A stretch of 64,000 nucleotides of DNA from contig BCKC01000001.1 of the NCBI GenBank assembly GCA_001600455.1, forward strand, positions 7,199,418-7,263,417, in the 5' to 3' direction. How positions within the stretch are numbered: position 1 is the first letter of the stretch; each line of letters opens with the position of its first letter. A model generated the notes under the pieces. It had not been told where the DNA came from. It saw only the letters and a program-made list of their open reading frames with translations, and ran no database searches. Origin of the DNA: Endocalyx cinctus (taxonomy: Eukaryota > Ascomycota > Sordariomycetes > Amphisphaeriales > Apiosporaceae). Below are positions 21,776 through 32,752 of this stretch, piece after piece. A program made the position numbers and the translations under genes.

Positions 21776-24340
21776 CTACTTGACCTCAACGTCAATTTCT
21801 GCTACAATACTGCGAGAACTCGTTCCAACAAAACATTTGTATGTGCCCTTATCTATCCTCCACTTTCCATTGGAGCCCCGTCCTCCTTTACCCTCAACAT
21901 CAAACCAAGAAACACAATCCGGAGGTAAATCAACCTTAAATGACTTTTTCTCCCCCTTGAGTACCAGGACCTTCGTGAATCCAACAAGGTTTCGCGGAGC
22001 ACTCGGACGTCCAAGCTGCGAAATCGACTTAGACGGTGATACGTAGACTTGTATGACCTCGGCGCCATCGAAGCTGCCCCGGTTGAAAACCTCTCCGACA
22101 ATTGCAGCCGTAGAAGACGAGCCATCAGTAGTAATGTGGCCTTCTACGTGAACATTTAAAAAGTCAAACTTCGTATAAGACTGCCCGTATCCAAATTCCC
22201 ACAGAGGTTCGATATTCTGGGCATCGAACCAACGATATCCCACGAGAACTCCCTCTCCATACTCGGAATAGTCTCTTTCGGCATCTCCAGGAAACCACCT
22301 ATGCGAGCCGTGGTCTTCGAGCCGCCGCGGGAAAGTAATGGGCAGCTTTCCGGAAGGGCATACTTTACCTAAGAGCACGTCTGCTATCGCATTGCCGTTC
22401 TCTTGTCCCTGGTACCAGGCGTGTACGATGGCGGGTGCCTCGTCGACCCAAGGCATGGCGATTGCACTAGCTGACTGGGTAAGGACGACGGTATTCGCAT
22501 TCGCGGCACAGATGGCGGAGACAAATTCGTCGGTTTGTCGCGGTAATTGGAGACTAGTGCGGTCGATGCCCTCTTTCTCCGTATCGTTGTTATGGCCCAC
22601 GACGAGAACCACGGCGTCGGAGTCTCTAGCAATTTTGATCGCGTCTTCGAACATTGCTTTCTCATCTTCACGTAACTGTATGCCTACACGTACCCCTGAA
22701 ACGGTGTGGAAAAGAGTATTATCATGTGGCGGGACGGGAGGAGGCACGACGATGTTGTCAACTCGGAAAGTATACTTTTTCCCGGCTTCCAAATCAAGTG
22801 CTTGGAATAGATTGATACTACCACAGTTCATAAATGTACCCCCGGTTTTGGTCCAGTTACTGTTATCGATGACGAGCTTGTCGTCAATAAAAAGTTTGGC
22901 TTTTCCTGTGTTTGATAAGCTGAAGTCGTATGTTCCGGATTTAACAGGTTCCAAGACGCCTCGAACGCGGTAACAATGGGGGTTTCCGCGGAGACTTTCC
23001 GGGGTGTCTCCGTCACTCATCATAAATAGTACAGAGTTCTGCCAATGGGAAGAACCTAGAATATCGCCTTGAAAATCATGACCGGCGTAGAAGTCAACTT
23101 GCACACCGACCTTCTTCCCATCCGGGGTCTTCAGTATGTTGCCTGGCAAGGGAGGTTGGATATGTGTGTAGATACCCTGTGCGAATGTAATATCGAGACC
23201 TGCATTCTCCAGCTTGGCTGCTTCTGAGATGGACTCGAAAGGAGAGGTGATGTAGTAGGGATTCACAGCGGCACTTCCTGTGCCACCGACTGTTGGTTTC
23301 TTGGCATTCGGCCCAATGATGGCGAGTTTCTTGATGCTTTTTGGTCTTAGGGGGAGAAGATCATCTTTGTTTTTTAGAAGAACGATCGACCCGGAAGCAG
23401 CATCTCGTGCTGTTTGACGAAACTCGGGCAGGTCTGAGTTTTTCTCCTTATCTAACTCTGTTACAGAGCCTTCCTTATCAATTAATCCGGCGCGGTCCAG
23501 CAGCATCAGAAGTCTTCTAACTGAAGAATCAATATGCTCCACTTCCGAGACACGACCGTCCTTCACTGCCGCTAATAGAGCTGACCCGTAGCGTATGGCT
23601 GGCCCTGGCATTTCCAAGTCAGATCCAGCCTTGATGCTACCCACGGTGTCGTTCATGCCACCCCAGTCGCTGACGGTCATGCCGGTATACTTCCACTCAT
23701 CCCTTAGAATGTCGCACATAATGAACTGACTCATATCTAAGTGCTCGCCATTGACTTTAGGGTAGGCCGTCATCAACGTCCAGGGGTCGGCTTTCATTGT
23801 CATATGGAAGGGCTTCAGGTAGATCTCGCGCAAGGTGCGCTCGTCGATTTGCTGATCCATGTTGAAGCGACGAGTCTCCTGGTCATTAGCGACGAAATGC
23901 TTGACAGAGACTCCTACACCCTGACTCTGAACTCCTTCTACATAGCTTGTTGCCATAACCCCTGTGAGATAAGGATCCTCTCCAAAATTCTCGAAATTCC
24001 TTCCGCCCAGAGGGGAACGCGACATGTTCATAGTCGGGGCGAGTAGAACGTGGGCGTTCTTACTTCGGGTCTCCGCGCCAAGAACGCCGCCGACGCGCTT
24101 GATCAGCTCAGGATCAAATGTAGCACCTAAAGAGGTACCGCACGGAATCATCGTCGTGTGGGTGCCATCGGTCCAGGTGGCGCCTCGGACCCCTGCTGGA
24201 CCGTCCGTCATCTTGAGGCTGCGTATGCCGAGACGATCGATGTTCAGCGTTTCCCACATGTTCTTGCCAGCAAGAAGCATGCATTTTTCCTCCAGTGTCA
24301 GCTCCTTCAGGAGGGCGTCCACCGATCGCGTAGGATCCAT
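21776..24340 (-). CDS. Intracellular GH3 beta-glucosidase with PA14 domain
   Basis: One intronless exon encodes 854 aa, the usual length of the fungal intracellular GH3 class. It has no signal peptide. The N-terminal GH3 barrel contains KHF (147-149) and the nucleophile motif MTVSDWGG (Asp225). The alpha/beta domain includes LLPLRPKSIKKLAIIGPNA and the EGIDRTSL motif that usually bears the acid/base Glu region. A PA14 domain sits between (about residues 400-545, GVQVDFYAG through LFIDDKLVIDNS), followed by the fibronectin-like C-terminal domain. It hydrolyses terminal beta-glucosyl residues of imported glucosides. It is divergent from the FAD monooxygenase at 25389 and near a sugar porter, suggesting hydrolysis of a phenolic glucoside inside the cell (inference). 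Confidence 0.95.
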   Translation of the reverse strand: MDPTRSVDALLKELTLEEKCMLLAGKNMWETLNIDRLGIRSLKMTDGPAGVRGATWTDGTHTTMIPCGTSLGATFDPELIKRVGGVLGAETRSKNAHVLLAPTMNMSRSPLGGRNFENFGEDPYLTGVMATSYVEGVQSQGVGVSVKHFVANDQETRRFNMDQQIDERTLREIYLKPFHMTMKADPWTLMTAYPKVNGEHLDMSQFIMCDILRDEWKYTGMTVSDWGGMNDTVGSIKAGSDLEMPGPAIRYGSALLAAVKDGRVSEVEHIDSSVRRLLMLLDRAGLIDKEGSVTELDKEKNSDLPEFRQTARDAASGSIVLLKNKDDLLPLRPKSIKKLAIIGPNAKKPTVGGTGSAAVNPYYITSPFESISEAAKLENAGLDITFAQGIYTHIQPPLPGNILKTPDGKKVGVQVDFYAGHDFQGDILGSSHWQNSVLFMMSDGDTPESLRGNPHCYRVRGVLEPVKSGTYDFSLSNTGKAKLFIDDKLVIDNSNWTKTGGTFMNCGSINLFQALDLEAGKKYTFRVDNIVVPPPVPPHDNTLFHTVSGVRVGIQLREDEKAMFEDAIKIARDSDAVVLVVGHNNDTEKEGIDRTSLQLPRQTDEFVSAICAANANTVVLTQSASAIAMPWVDEAPAIVHAWYQGQENGNAIADVLLGKVCPSGKLPITFPRRLEDHGSHRWFPGDAERDYSEYGEGVLVGYRWFDAQNIEPLWEFGYGQSYTKFDFLNVHVEGHITTDGSSSTAAIVGEVFNRGSFDGAEVIQVYVSPSKSISQLGRPSAPRNLVGFTKVLVLKGEKKSFKVDLPPDCVSWFDVEGKGGRGSNGKWRIDKGTYKCFVGTSSRSIVAEIDVEVK

Positions 24341-25388
24341 CTTGCTTCTGGTTGAGATTCGAAACTTATGAACAACTTCAAGAAGACTTGGAAAATACCA
24401 TCGTGAGATTCATATGCACTGAATGAGGGCACAATGACTGCCCCACGTCACTGTCTACATTATTAGCTTAGTTTATGCTGCTCCACAAGTTTCGGATATT
24501 CCCCGACCCGAGCCGAGGGCAGAAACACGGCGGAGAACGGCTTCAATAAACTCTTTACATAATTACAATCCGCTTCAACGAAACAGTACGACTATAACTC
24601 ATTGATTCTCAGCTTAGAAGCTGAGGACACGGATGGATTCAACGAGTGATTGCGTGTTGATGAATAATCGCTTGATCAAAGCGCTTTAATTGGTACAGCG
24701 AGACTGAGCGTACTGTCCTAAAGGAGAATTGTGTTTAAACCTAACAGGGCCAGCAAGTACTCCACCACTGGCAGCATACGTATTGGAATTTGCGCGAGTC
24801 AGAGTGGGCAACTGAGTGGGGGCGGATAACGCTCCGATAACAGCCCATGCAAGCGGTGAAATCCGTATGATACTGGCAAGCGCTCATATCCACAAGATCG
24901 TGAAATGCGATATCCATCAGTATTGCGCAAATTGTGCTGTAATTTGGGCTGTACTCACTGCCCACTCTCGATGTCAATGGTTATGCCCATATCCGAACGA
25001 GGTCTAGATACACGCTGATTAATAGAGATCATCATGCTTCCGAGGCCAATTCGGAGTAGTATGGAACAGTCTTGGTTCCGATACACATAATTGTCAGTAG
25101 AAAAGAAAATCACCGCGAGAGTCCGTAGTGATGACAAGCATCCATAATTCGGCTTTGTCCGTCTATGTATCTATCTCATGTATTTCACTGGCGAGGGATG
25201 TTCCAGATATCTTTATCCACCTGAAGGTTTACGTGCAATACTCAAGATCGGGATTCCACCCATCAAATGTAGCAGTTGAAGTCACGTATGATATCAACTT
25301 TTTGCTTACCTGTATACTTTCTCATAGTTTGACGTTTAATTGAACCATCACCTTGTAATTTATTGAGAAATAATTGGGAAACGACAAA
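24341..25388. promoter_or_regulatory. Divergent promoter, GH3 and FAD monooxygenase
   Basis: A 1,048-bp divergent intergenic region. At 24528-24540 it holds CGGCGGAGAACGG, and near 24570 an AATCCGCTT; both are CGG-containing words of the kind bound by Zn2Cys6 regulators. The CGGAGAA core recurs in the promoters around 34510 and 38826. Binding is not shown. Confidence 0.4.
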
Positions 25389-26776
25389 ATGGGTTTCTCA
25401 GATAAGCGTATCGCCGTTGTTGGCGGTGGCTTAGGCGGCATGGCCTTCATGAACTCGGCTCTTTATTCCGGATTAAGCAATATTCATCTCTACGAGGCTG
25501 CTCCTCAATTCACCGAGGTCGGCGCGGGCGTCAACATCAGCTCCAACGCAAACCGTCTCATAGACGCCTTCGGGATCGGGAACGACATGCTCTTGAAGTC
25601 TTCGCGCAACCCTCCATCGTATATGGACTATTATCACTATAGAACCGGCGAGTTTCTTGGGCAGATAGATGAGTTCGGCGAGCCAAGATCACGACAAATC
25701 CACCGGGCGCATTTGCTTGAGGCGTTTGAGAAAAACATTCCTGAGGAGAAGATCTCGCTCGGCAAACGGCTCTCAGGCTTGGACTGGAGCGCGGAGAAGG
25801 CCTGCTACGTCCTGTCGTTTCAAGATGGCACCACAGCCGAGGCAGATATCGTCGTCGGCTGCGATGGAATAAAGTCTGTCGTGAGACAGCAGCATCTTGG
25901 GCTTACCGACAACCCTGTTTACTCCGGTCAGATGGTCTACCGTGGATACGTTTCCTACGATGACCTAACCCCTGAAACGGCCGCCAAGCTGAAACGGACG
26001 GCTAATTTCCGAGGCCCTCGCCGACACGTCTTGACGCTCCCTATTGGAAATGATGAGTCCAAGACTGCACGAGTCGGGATCATAGGATTTATGACGGAAC
26101 CGCTGGAGAATTGGACATCCGAAAGCTGGCTAGCTACAGCACCAATTGATGACTTGTACGAGCACGTGAAGGACTGGACAGGCCCCGTCCAGGAAATCAT
26201 TGAGGGTTTAAGGAAAGGCTCCAAAGATGGGCAGATTCTAAAGCAGACTTTATATGTGCGCGAACCAACTGCGCAGTGGTACGATGTCCGGCCGGATCAC
26301 CCGGGCTCCGGTGTTGTCCTAGTTGGGGACTCGGTTCATTCTACACTTCCGCACCAAGGTAAGCAGATTCGTGATCTCCACTTCCACTGGTCAATTCATC
26401 AAGGTGACTAACATCATACGTAACAGGGCAAGGCACTTGCCAAGCCGTCGAGTCCGGTTTCGCGCTATCACAAATCCTCAAGCACTGGAAGAACTCGGAC
26501 TTGGGTTCGGCATTTAAGTTCTACCAGGAATTCCGCAAGCCAAGAACGGATCGGATCACCAAGTCGAGCTATGAGACGGGAAAAATGGCCAGTGCTGATA
26601 TTCCGGAAGACCAATGGGCTACGGCATTCAACCCGTCGGTTATTAGAGAGAGGATGAAGTGGGTCATGGAATATGACCTCTTGGTAGACCTCGCGGCCAA
26701 GCTCGAGGCAGCCCAGGCTGATTCTCCGGAGTCTCAAGCTCCGGTGCCTACAGCTCAGATAGGAGTTTCTAGCTAA
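25389..26776 (+). CDS. FAD-dependent monooxygenase, salicylate-hydroxylase-like
   Basis: Exons 25389-26358 and 26427-26776 join in phase 1 (GTAAGC donor, ACAG acceptor) to 439 aa. Group A flavoprotein hydroxylase signatures are complete: dinucleotide motif VVGGGLGGMA near residues 10-19, the DG motif GCDGIKSVVR, and the GD motif LVGDSVHSTLPHQGQG, which is rebuilt across the splice. These enzymes use NAD(P)H and O2 to hydroxylate phenolic acids, sometimes with decarboxylation to catechols. Divergent from the GH3 glucosidase, it could act on the released aglycone and supply a dihydroxylated substrate for the extradiol dioxygenase at 42000 (inference). The ATG at 25389 puts the FAD motif at the usual distance from the N-terminus. 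6-Hydroxynicotinate-type substrates are equally possible. Confidence 0.92.
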
Positions 26777-28212
26777 TTGATGGGAATGAGATATTTTTAT
26801 TATTGATAGATCCTGCTACGAATCACAAGGAATTTCTTCACTCCTCTCCCACTCCAAATAGCATAAAGCTACCAAAGACCCGCGTGCCATAACAAATCTA
26901 TCACTGTTTATGAGTGGGGATATTTTATGAACTTTACACAGAAAAATTCCCTATCGAGCATTGCTCGTCACCATTGACGATAGCTGTAATTAGTACAAAT
27001 TTTCTCCTTTTCTTTTGAGCACCAAACATTTGTTAGCTAGTTTGCGGAAACTGTTCAACACGCACAGTATACCGAGGGAAGCACAACAGTAGCAGCGCAA
27101 GAGATCGAGCGAGTGTTGTTCTGTCAAAACTTCTGACGACACATAATTCTCCGCATACGCGTAATTATGGCGTAGATTACGCTACCCCTGTCTCCGGTTC
27201 CTCTATTCAGTAGTATGCCCTACCGCGTACTCCCTTTTAGGTTATGACAGGTTACAAGGATCACTGGGGAAAATCGGAAAATCCTCATACTACAACCCTA
27301 ACATGAGGATATCATCATATTAACAAGTCTTTTTATACAATACCAGTAGCTAGATTCACATTTACGAGAGGTGACTTTTTACTATTTGTCTGAGTCTCTC
27401 TGATCTTTTGTTCAGCCAGACACAGTTGATGAAATGTTTGAAAACCCCTGCCACTACCCCACTTTACCTTCTGTAAGCTACAAGCCCATCGAGTGTATAC
27501 AAAGTACATATTATAAGTTATGATAGGCAGTACAATAAGTGGTTGATTAATATAATATGTAACCTAGAGTCTTGATACTCGGTAGTATTTTATATGGAAA
27601 TATTATTTATACTAGTATAGATATGGTAGCTGGCTAGTTAGTATGGAGCTGGGAGTTAGTGCATCGACTGGTAGATAGCGACATGGTATTTTGCAGAGTG
27701 ATCGAGCCGTTATTTCGATTTGTTTTTGTCTCTTTTTTTTTTCTTAAAAGATAACTTACAAACTGGTTGAAGAGTACTTGACTGGTGAGTGATAAAGCGA
27801 TAGATGCGATTACTTTATTCAGATACACCCTAAGTCTACTGTGATTTCTCATTTCTTTTTCAAGTAACTCCACTGCTCCCCTAGCCTATCCTAGATACCC
27901 CCGCAGCCCCGCGCACTAACCCCTTAACCAAATCCACTCTTCTGATAATTGGTGCGCCATTGCATGATAACCTGGGGTATTGTATCGTCATGCGGTCTTC
28001 TCCATCGATAACGATCAACAGTTAACAGCAGGATTGATAACTCGGACCCAACCCAATACCAAAACTGTTCGCCATGACCAGGACTATAACTATATACAGG
28101 TCTGGTAGCCCGCTGACTAAGAAAGCAATATTTGTTTTCTTCTACCTTCCTGTCACGCCCAGTCGTCGTCGTCGTCGTGAGCAAAGCTAGAGAAAATAGT
28201 AACCCAGAAGAC
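26777..28212. other. Gene-free spacer
   Basis: About 1.4 kb. Frames at 27634-27873 and 27924-28301 on the minus strand have no domain or splice support. A (CGT)n-like run at about 28162-28178 precedes the MFS gene. Confidence 0.55.
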
Positions 28213-29764
28213 ATGGCAACTAGCATATTTGAGCCCCTAAGGGGCATGAGTCTTACCACAGCTCTGGTTATCTCGGTCTGCGTTGTTGACTCAGTTACCA
28301 TCGCTTATGATGGCTCTCTCATGGGTTCCCTTAACGTTTTGCCATCTTACACTAGCTTCTTCAAAATAACCACGACGACGAAGGCCGTTAACTCAGCTGC
28401 CACTTACATCGGCGCTATCCTTATCGCGCCCTTTTCTGGTCGCCTCATTGATGCCAAGGGTAGAAAGCTGGGTATTTTAATCAGCGCCTTGCTGAACATC
28501 CTCGGCGCGATTCTCGGAGCTGCCTCCCAGAACAATGCTATGTTTATTGCTGGTCGCATGATTATTGGAATGGGAGCCGGTCTGGCCCAAACTTCGGCTG
28601 GCACTTACGTGAGCGAGACGACCAACCCAGTAGTCCGTCCCTTTGCATTGGGTCTTTATTTCACTTGCTGGGCGCTTGGCTCGTTCCTTGCCTCTGGCAT
28701 TACGTACGGTGTATGTGCCTAATCTTCGTCTTCGCTTTCACATTCAAGTTGATTCTAACCAAAGATAGGCTGCCAAACTCGAGCCTTCAACCTGGGCATG
28801 GCGATGCCCATCTCTTCTTCAGGCGCTAGTCCCAGTTTTCGTTTTGTTTGTCTTATATTTCATCCCGGAGTCCCCACGATGGCTCGCTTATAACGATAGA
28901 CGAGAAGAAGCCCTCCAGGTTCTCGCCAAGATAAACAACGCTTCCACGACTGATGTTGCCGTCCAAGTTCAATATAAGGAGATCATCGACACCATGGAGT
29001 ACGAAAAGGGTGAAGGTCGCAGCATGGGTTTCCGAGAGATAGTTCGCACTGCCCCCAATCGCAAGCGTCTCATTCTGGCCCTCTCGATTGCACCCTTGAC
29101 CATGTTGACCGGAAGCAACATTATTACATACTATTTTGGCGACATGCTTGACCAGGCCGGTATCACGAACTCAGACACCCAGCTGGAAATTAACCTCGTC
29201 TTGTCTGCCTGGCAGTTCGTCGTGGCGTTTACTGGCTCGCTTTTCGCCGAGAAACTAGGTCGCAGAACGCTCTGCCTTGTATCTCTCGGTATTTGTACTG
29301 TATTCTTCTACATATTGGGCGGGCTCACAGCCCGTTTTGGTAATTCGACAGACACCTCTGGCATCTACGGCACCGTCGCTACCATCTTCCTATTCCTCGG
29401 AGGTTATTCATTTGGTCTTACACCTCTGACTAATATGTACGGACCCGAGGTTTTGTCATACAATATTAGAGCTACGGGAATGTCTTTATTTACGCTAGTT
29501 GCTAAGGCCTGTGGCGTTTTCGTAACCATGGTCTTTCCCTATCTCTTCGCGAGCATCGCCTGGAAGACGTACATCGTCAATGCGTCATGGAACATCTTGT
29601 TCTTCATCTTCGTTTATTTCTACTGGGTCGAGACAAAAGGCAAGACGTTGGAAGAAATTGATGAGCTCTTTGATGGAGAGAAGCACTCAGACGTGCCGGA
29701 TCTGGCCATGGTCAAGGATAAACAGGACATAGAGGTCAATTTCAAAGAAATCTCACAGGAGTGA
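28213..29764 (+). CDS. MFS sugar porter
   Basis: Exons 28213-28710 and 28769-29764 join in phase 0 (GTATGT donor, GATAG acceptor) to 497 aa. Sugar porter signatures are all present: GRLIDAKGRKLGI after TM2, the PESPRWLAYNDR motif after TM6, a GRR loop (EKLGRRTLC) and the C-terminal VETKGKTLEEIDELF. About 12 hydrophobic segments are visible. Closest in style to fungal hexose, lactose or cellodextrin-type porters. With an intracellular beta-glucosidase 3.9 kb upstream, uptake of an intact glucoside or disaccharide is a sensible hypothesis. The ATG at 28213 gives the short N-terminus normal for the family. Confidence 0.93.
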
Positions 29765-30515
29765 TTATTTTTATGAATTGCTGCGAGGGGGTTGAAAAAG
29801 TGGTTAGACATAAGAAGCGTCTTTAATTTGAAGGCCTCCTTCCTAGATATAATTCAATTCTCAGGTAGCATGCATCTTATTTTATTTGCCACTTAGTTAC
29901 ATATAGGTAGTTTGATACAGAGTGAGCAGTCCATTGGCTGTCTCCTACTAAGTTACTGGTACTACAGAGGAGTACTTCATTTCTAATTTCGTTAATCTAC
30001 GACCTGATTGGTTCAATACAATATCATCAGCATGAAGTAAATTATTAAATCATGAACTGTTACTGCACGTATTTGATTCGAGAGAGTTGTAAATGGGGAA
30101 GGAGTGGGGTCAACTGGATACATAAGTCCTGGGTATCAAAATACACCACGTTGAGATAGACAGGGACCTACATACGTCCGCAGATCTCCGCTCCATTAAC
30201 AACTCCAAGAGTCCAGGACTTGGCTCGGAGATAACGCTCAGACAGATGAGATAAGTAAACTGGCAAATGGATGTTGTCAGTCCTCACTCACGACTAAGTA
30301 TAGGATCTGATTAATCTAATGCTATAATATTATAGAATTGCTGCTAGAAATGGAAGCTGCTATCAAGTAAACTTTTGATTTAATACATAGGAGCAGATGA
30401 CCCTCAAATACATTCTAAATCAGAATTATCCACGAGACTTAATTGATCGGACCAGACCGATCCTTTTCTTTCACCACACATACTATTACCTTAGCAGGCA
30501 AGCTGCCTAGTGTCA
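29765..30515. promoter_or_regulatory. Spacer and NCS1 permease promoter
   Basis: A 751-bp spacer. At 30175-30194 it contains two TCCGC words separated by a few bases (CGTCCGCAGATCTCCGCTCC), a possible Zn2Cys6 site about 330 bp before the permease ATG. No gene seen. Confidence 0.4.
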
Positions 30516-32326
30516 ATGTCCGTCAAATCCAAAGAAGCAGGCGCAATGCCCGATCTGGATGAGAAACACGCTGGTAATTCGCCATCCTCGCCGGCCAGCT
30601 TAGCCGAGCTTCCAGCATCAGAGGTGCTCCCAAACGAGAATAAGCTTCAGAGATGGTTCAACCGACTTGACGAGAAGACTGGGCTGGAATCCCGTGGTAT
30701 AGAGCGTGTTCCAGATACCCTCCGACACCCGAGAGTCACGTCAGGCAGCTACGTCCAAATGTTTGTGATCTGGCTGTCGATAAACTGCACCGCAAATAAC
30801 ATGACAGTCGGAATTCTGGGCCCCATATCGTTCGGTCTGGGGCTTACCGACGCGATTGTGTAAGTTTCCAACCTCCGTTCTATTTTCTTTTCCCCCTTGC
30901 CCAGAAGCACACCCGGCCGTATATAGTTGTTTAAGAGCTAAGCATGTGGATCATTGATAATTTAGATGTTGCTTGTTTGGGACGATATTTGGCGCAGCTT
31001 GTACGGGTTACATATCCTCGTTTGGCCCGTTGTCGGGACTTCGCACTCTGGTCATCGCGCGGTATACCATGGGCTACTGGCCATCAAAGCTCTGTGTTAT
31101 CCTAAACCTCGTTATTGAGATAGGATACGGGCTGATAGACTGTATCGTTGCGGGCTTAATTCTGTCTGCCGTCAACGGCGGTGGCCTGACCGTAATTGTT
31201 GGCATTATCATAACGGCCCTCATAACCTGGGTAGTCGCCACATTCGGAATCAAATGGTTTCACGCCTTTGAGAGGTTAGTAGATTTCCTTTCTTCCTAGA
31301 CGAGAAGCTCCACAATTTATACACAGAGTCTCTGACTAACATTCTTTTTTTTTTTTTTTTTTGATATAGATACGTATGGATTCCTACAGTCCTCATCCTC
31401 TTCATCTTCATCGGCTGTGCAGGCCCAAAATTCGATACGCAAACTCCAAGCTCGCATACCGGCGCTTCTCTTCACGCAGCTCGTGTGAGCTACTTCTTCC
31501 TATGTGCCTCAGGCCCCTTAGGTTGGTCTCCTGCCTCCGCCGACTTCTACTCCTATTATCCCGCGCACACAAACCGTTACATGGTCGGACTCATGACCGG
31601 GGCTGGGATCACTACTGGAAAACTCCTCATCGAGTTCCTAGGCATCGGACTTGGTAGTGGTATAGCTACGAATCCTTCATGGGCAGCTGCGTTTAATATT
31701 TCTGCAGGCCATCTAATCGAGGAAGGATTCTCACCGCTGGGTGCCTTTGGTAAGTTCTGTGCGACGGTGCTTGCACTTTGCGTGGCGGCGAATAATATCC
31801 CTGGCGTTTATGCGGCGGCTCTTAACTGGCAGATGCTGGGTCGGCACGCAGCTGCGATCCCACGACCTGTCTGGAGTACATTTACTTGCATCATTTTCAC
31901 CGTCTGCGCCATTGCTGGACGCGAACACTTGTTCTCGATCTTCCTGAACTTTCTGTCTCTTATTGGCTACTGGACTATTATCTGGATCACAATGACTCTC
32001 GAGGAGGAGTTCATCTTCCGCCGGCACCGCGGCGGTTACGATTGGGCATCTTGGAATTATAAGAGTACTCTACCAGTAGGCTACGCTGCTTTTGTCTCCT
32101 TCATCATTGGCTGGATCGGTGCCGTCCTCTGCATGTATCAGACCTATTACACTGGTCCTATCGCCAAGTTAGCCGCTGGTGGAACCGACGTAAGTGTTTA
32201 TCGCATCCGAGTCTTAGTGTGTAAGCTAACTATCCCTTGCAGATTGGTCTACCCGTGAGTATGGCTTGGACTGCCATTATCTACCCACCTCTACGCTATT
32301 TGGAATTGAAGCAGTTTGGTAGATAG
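30516..32326 (+). CDS. NCS1 family nucleobase/hydantoin-type permease
   Basis: Exons 30516-30859, 30966-31274, 31370-32189 and 32243-32326 join in phase to 518 aa. Donors are GTAAGT, GTTAGT and GTAAGT; intron 2 ends in a T18 pyrimidine tract before GATATAG. Fungal purine-cytosine permease features are visible: a polar N-terminal tail, RGIERVPDTLRHP before TM1, the Asn-containing first helix (TANNMTVGILGP), GPLGWSPASADFYSYYP and the terminal YPPLRYLELKQFGR. It should import purines, pyrimidines, allantoin or hydantoin-like compounds with protons. It converges on the M20 amidohydrolase, which suggests that transport and hydrolysis act on the same N-carbamoyl or cyclic ureide substrate. Confidence 0.92.
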
Positions 32327-32752
32327 GTGTTGTTGGAGAAAAGTTTATCACTAGGAAAGATACAGAAATCCTTTCAATTTCACTGTCTAATAGAATGACT
32401 GAGCGACTGAGAGACCTGTGGCTACCCCTTCGCCTGAAGGGCAATGTTTTTCCTTTACCATTCCTAGTAAAAAGTATTAATGATAATAATTATATATAAG
32501 TGCAGGCGATCATGTTCAATTTAGGAAAAAGAGAAAGTGTTTATGTGTAATATTTAGATAACTTGCATATACTACATCCGTGTTAGTTATGGTGTAACTA
32601 AGCTCGGAAATAGCAACCCTCCCTAGGATAAAAATGCATAGACATGACGAATGAGTTGCACGCTTTTCTACTATTCATATGCTAATTTAAAATTTTAATG
32701 CCCTATTGTGTTTTATGCGAGATGAGTTATAATAATGAATTGATCTAGAAAC
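32327..32752. other. Convergent 3' intergenic region
   Basis: A 426-bp AT-rich region between two converging genes. It must hold both polyadenylation sites. No further structure recognised. Confidence 0.5.
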
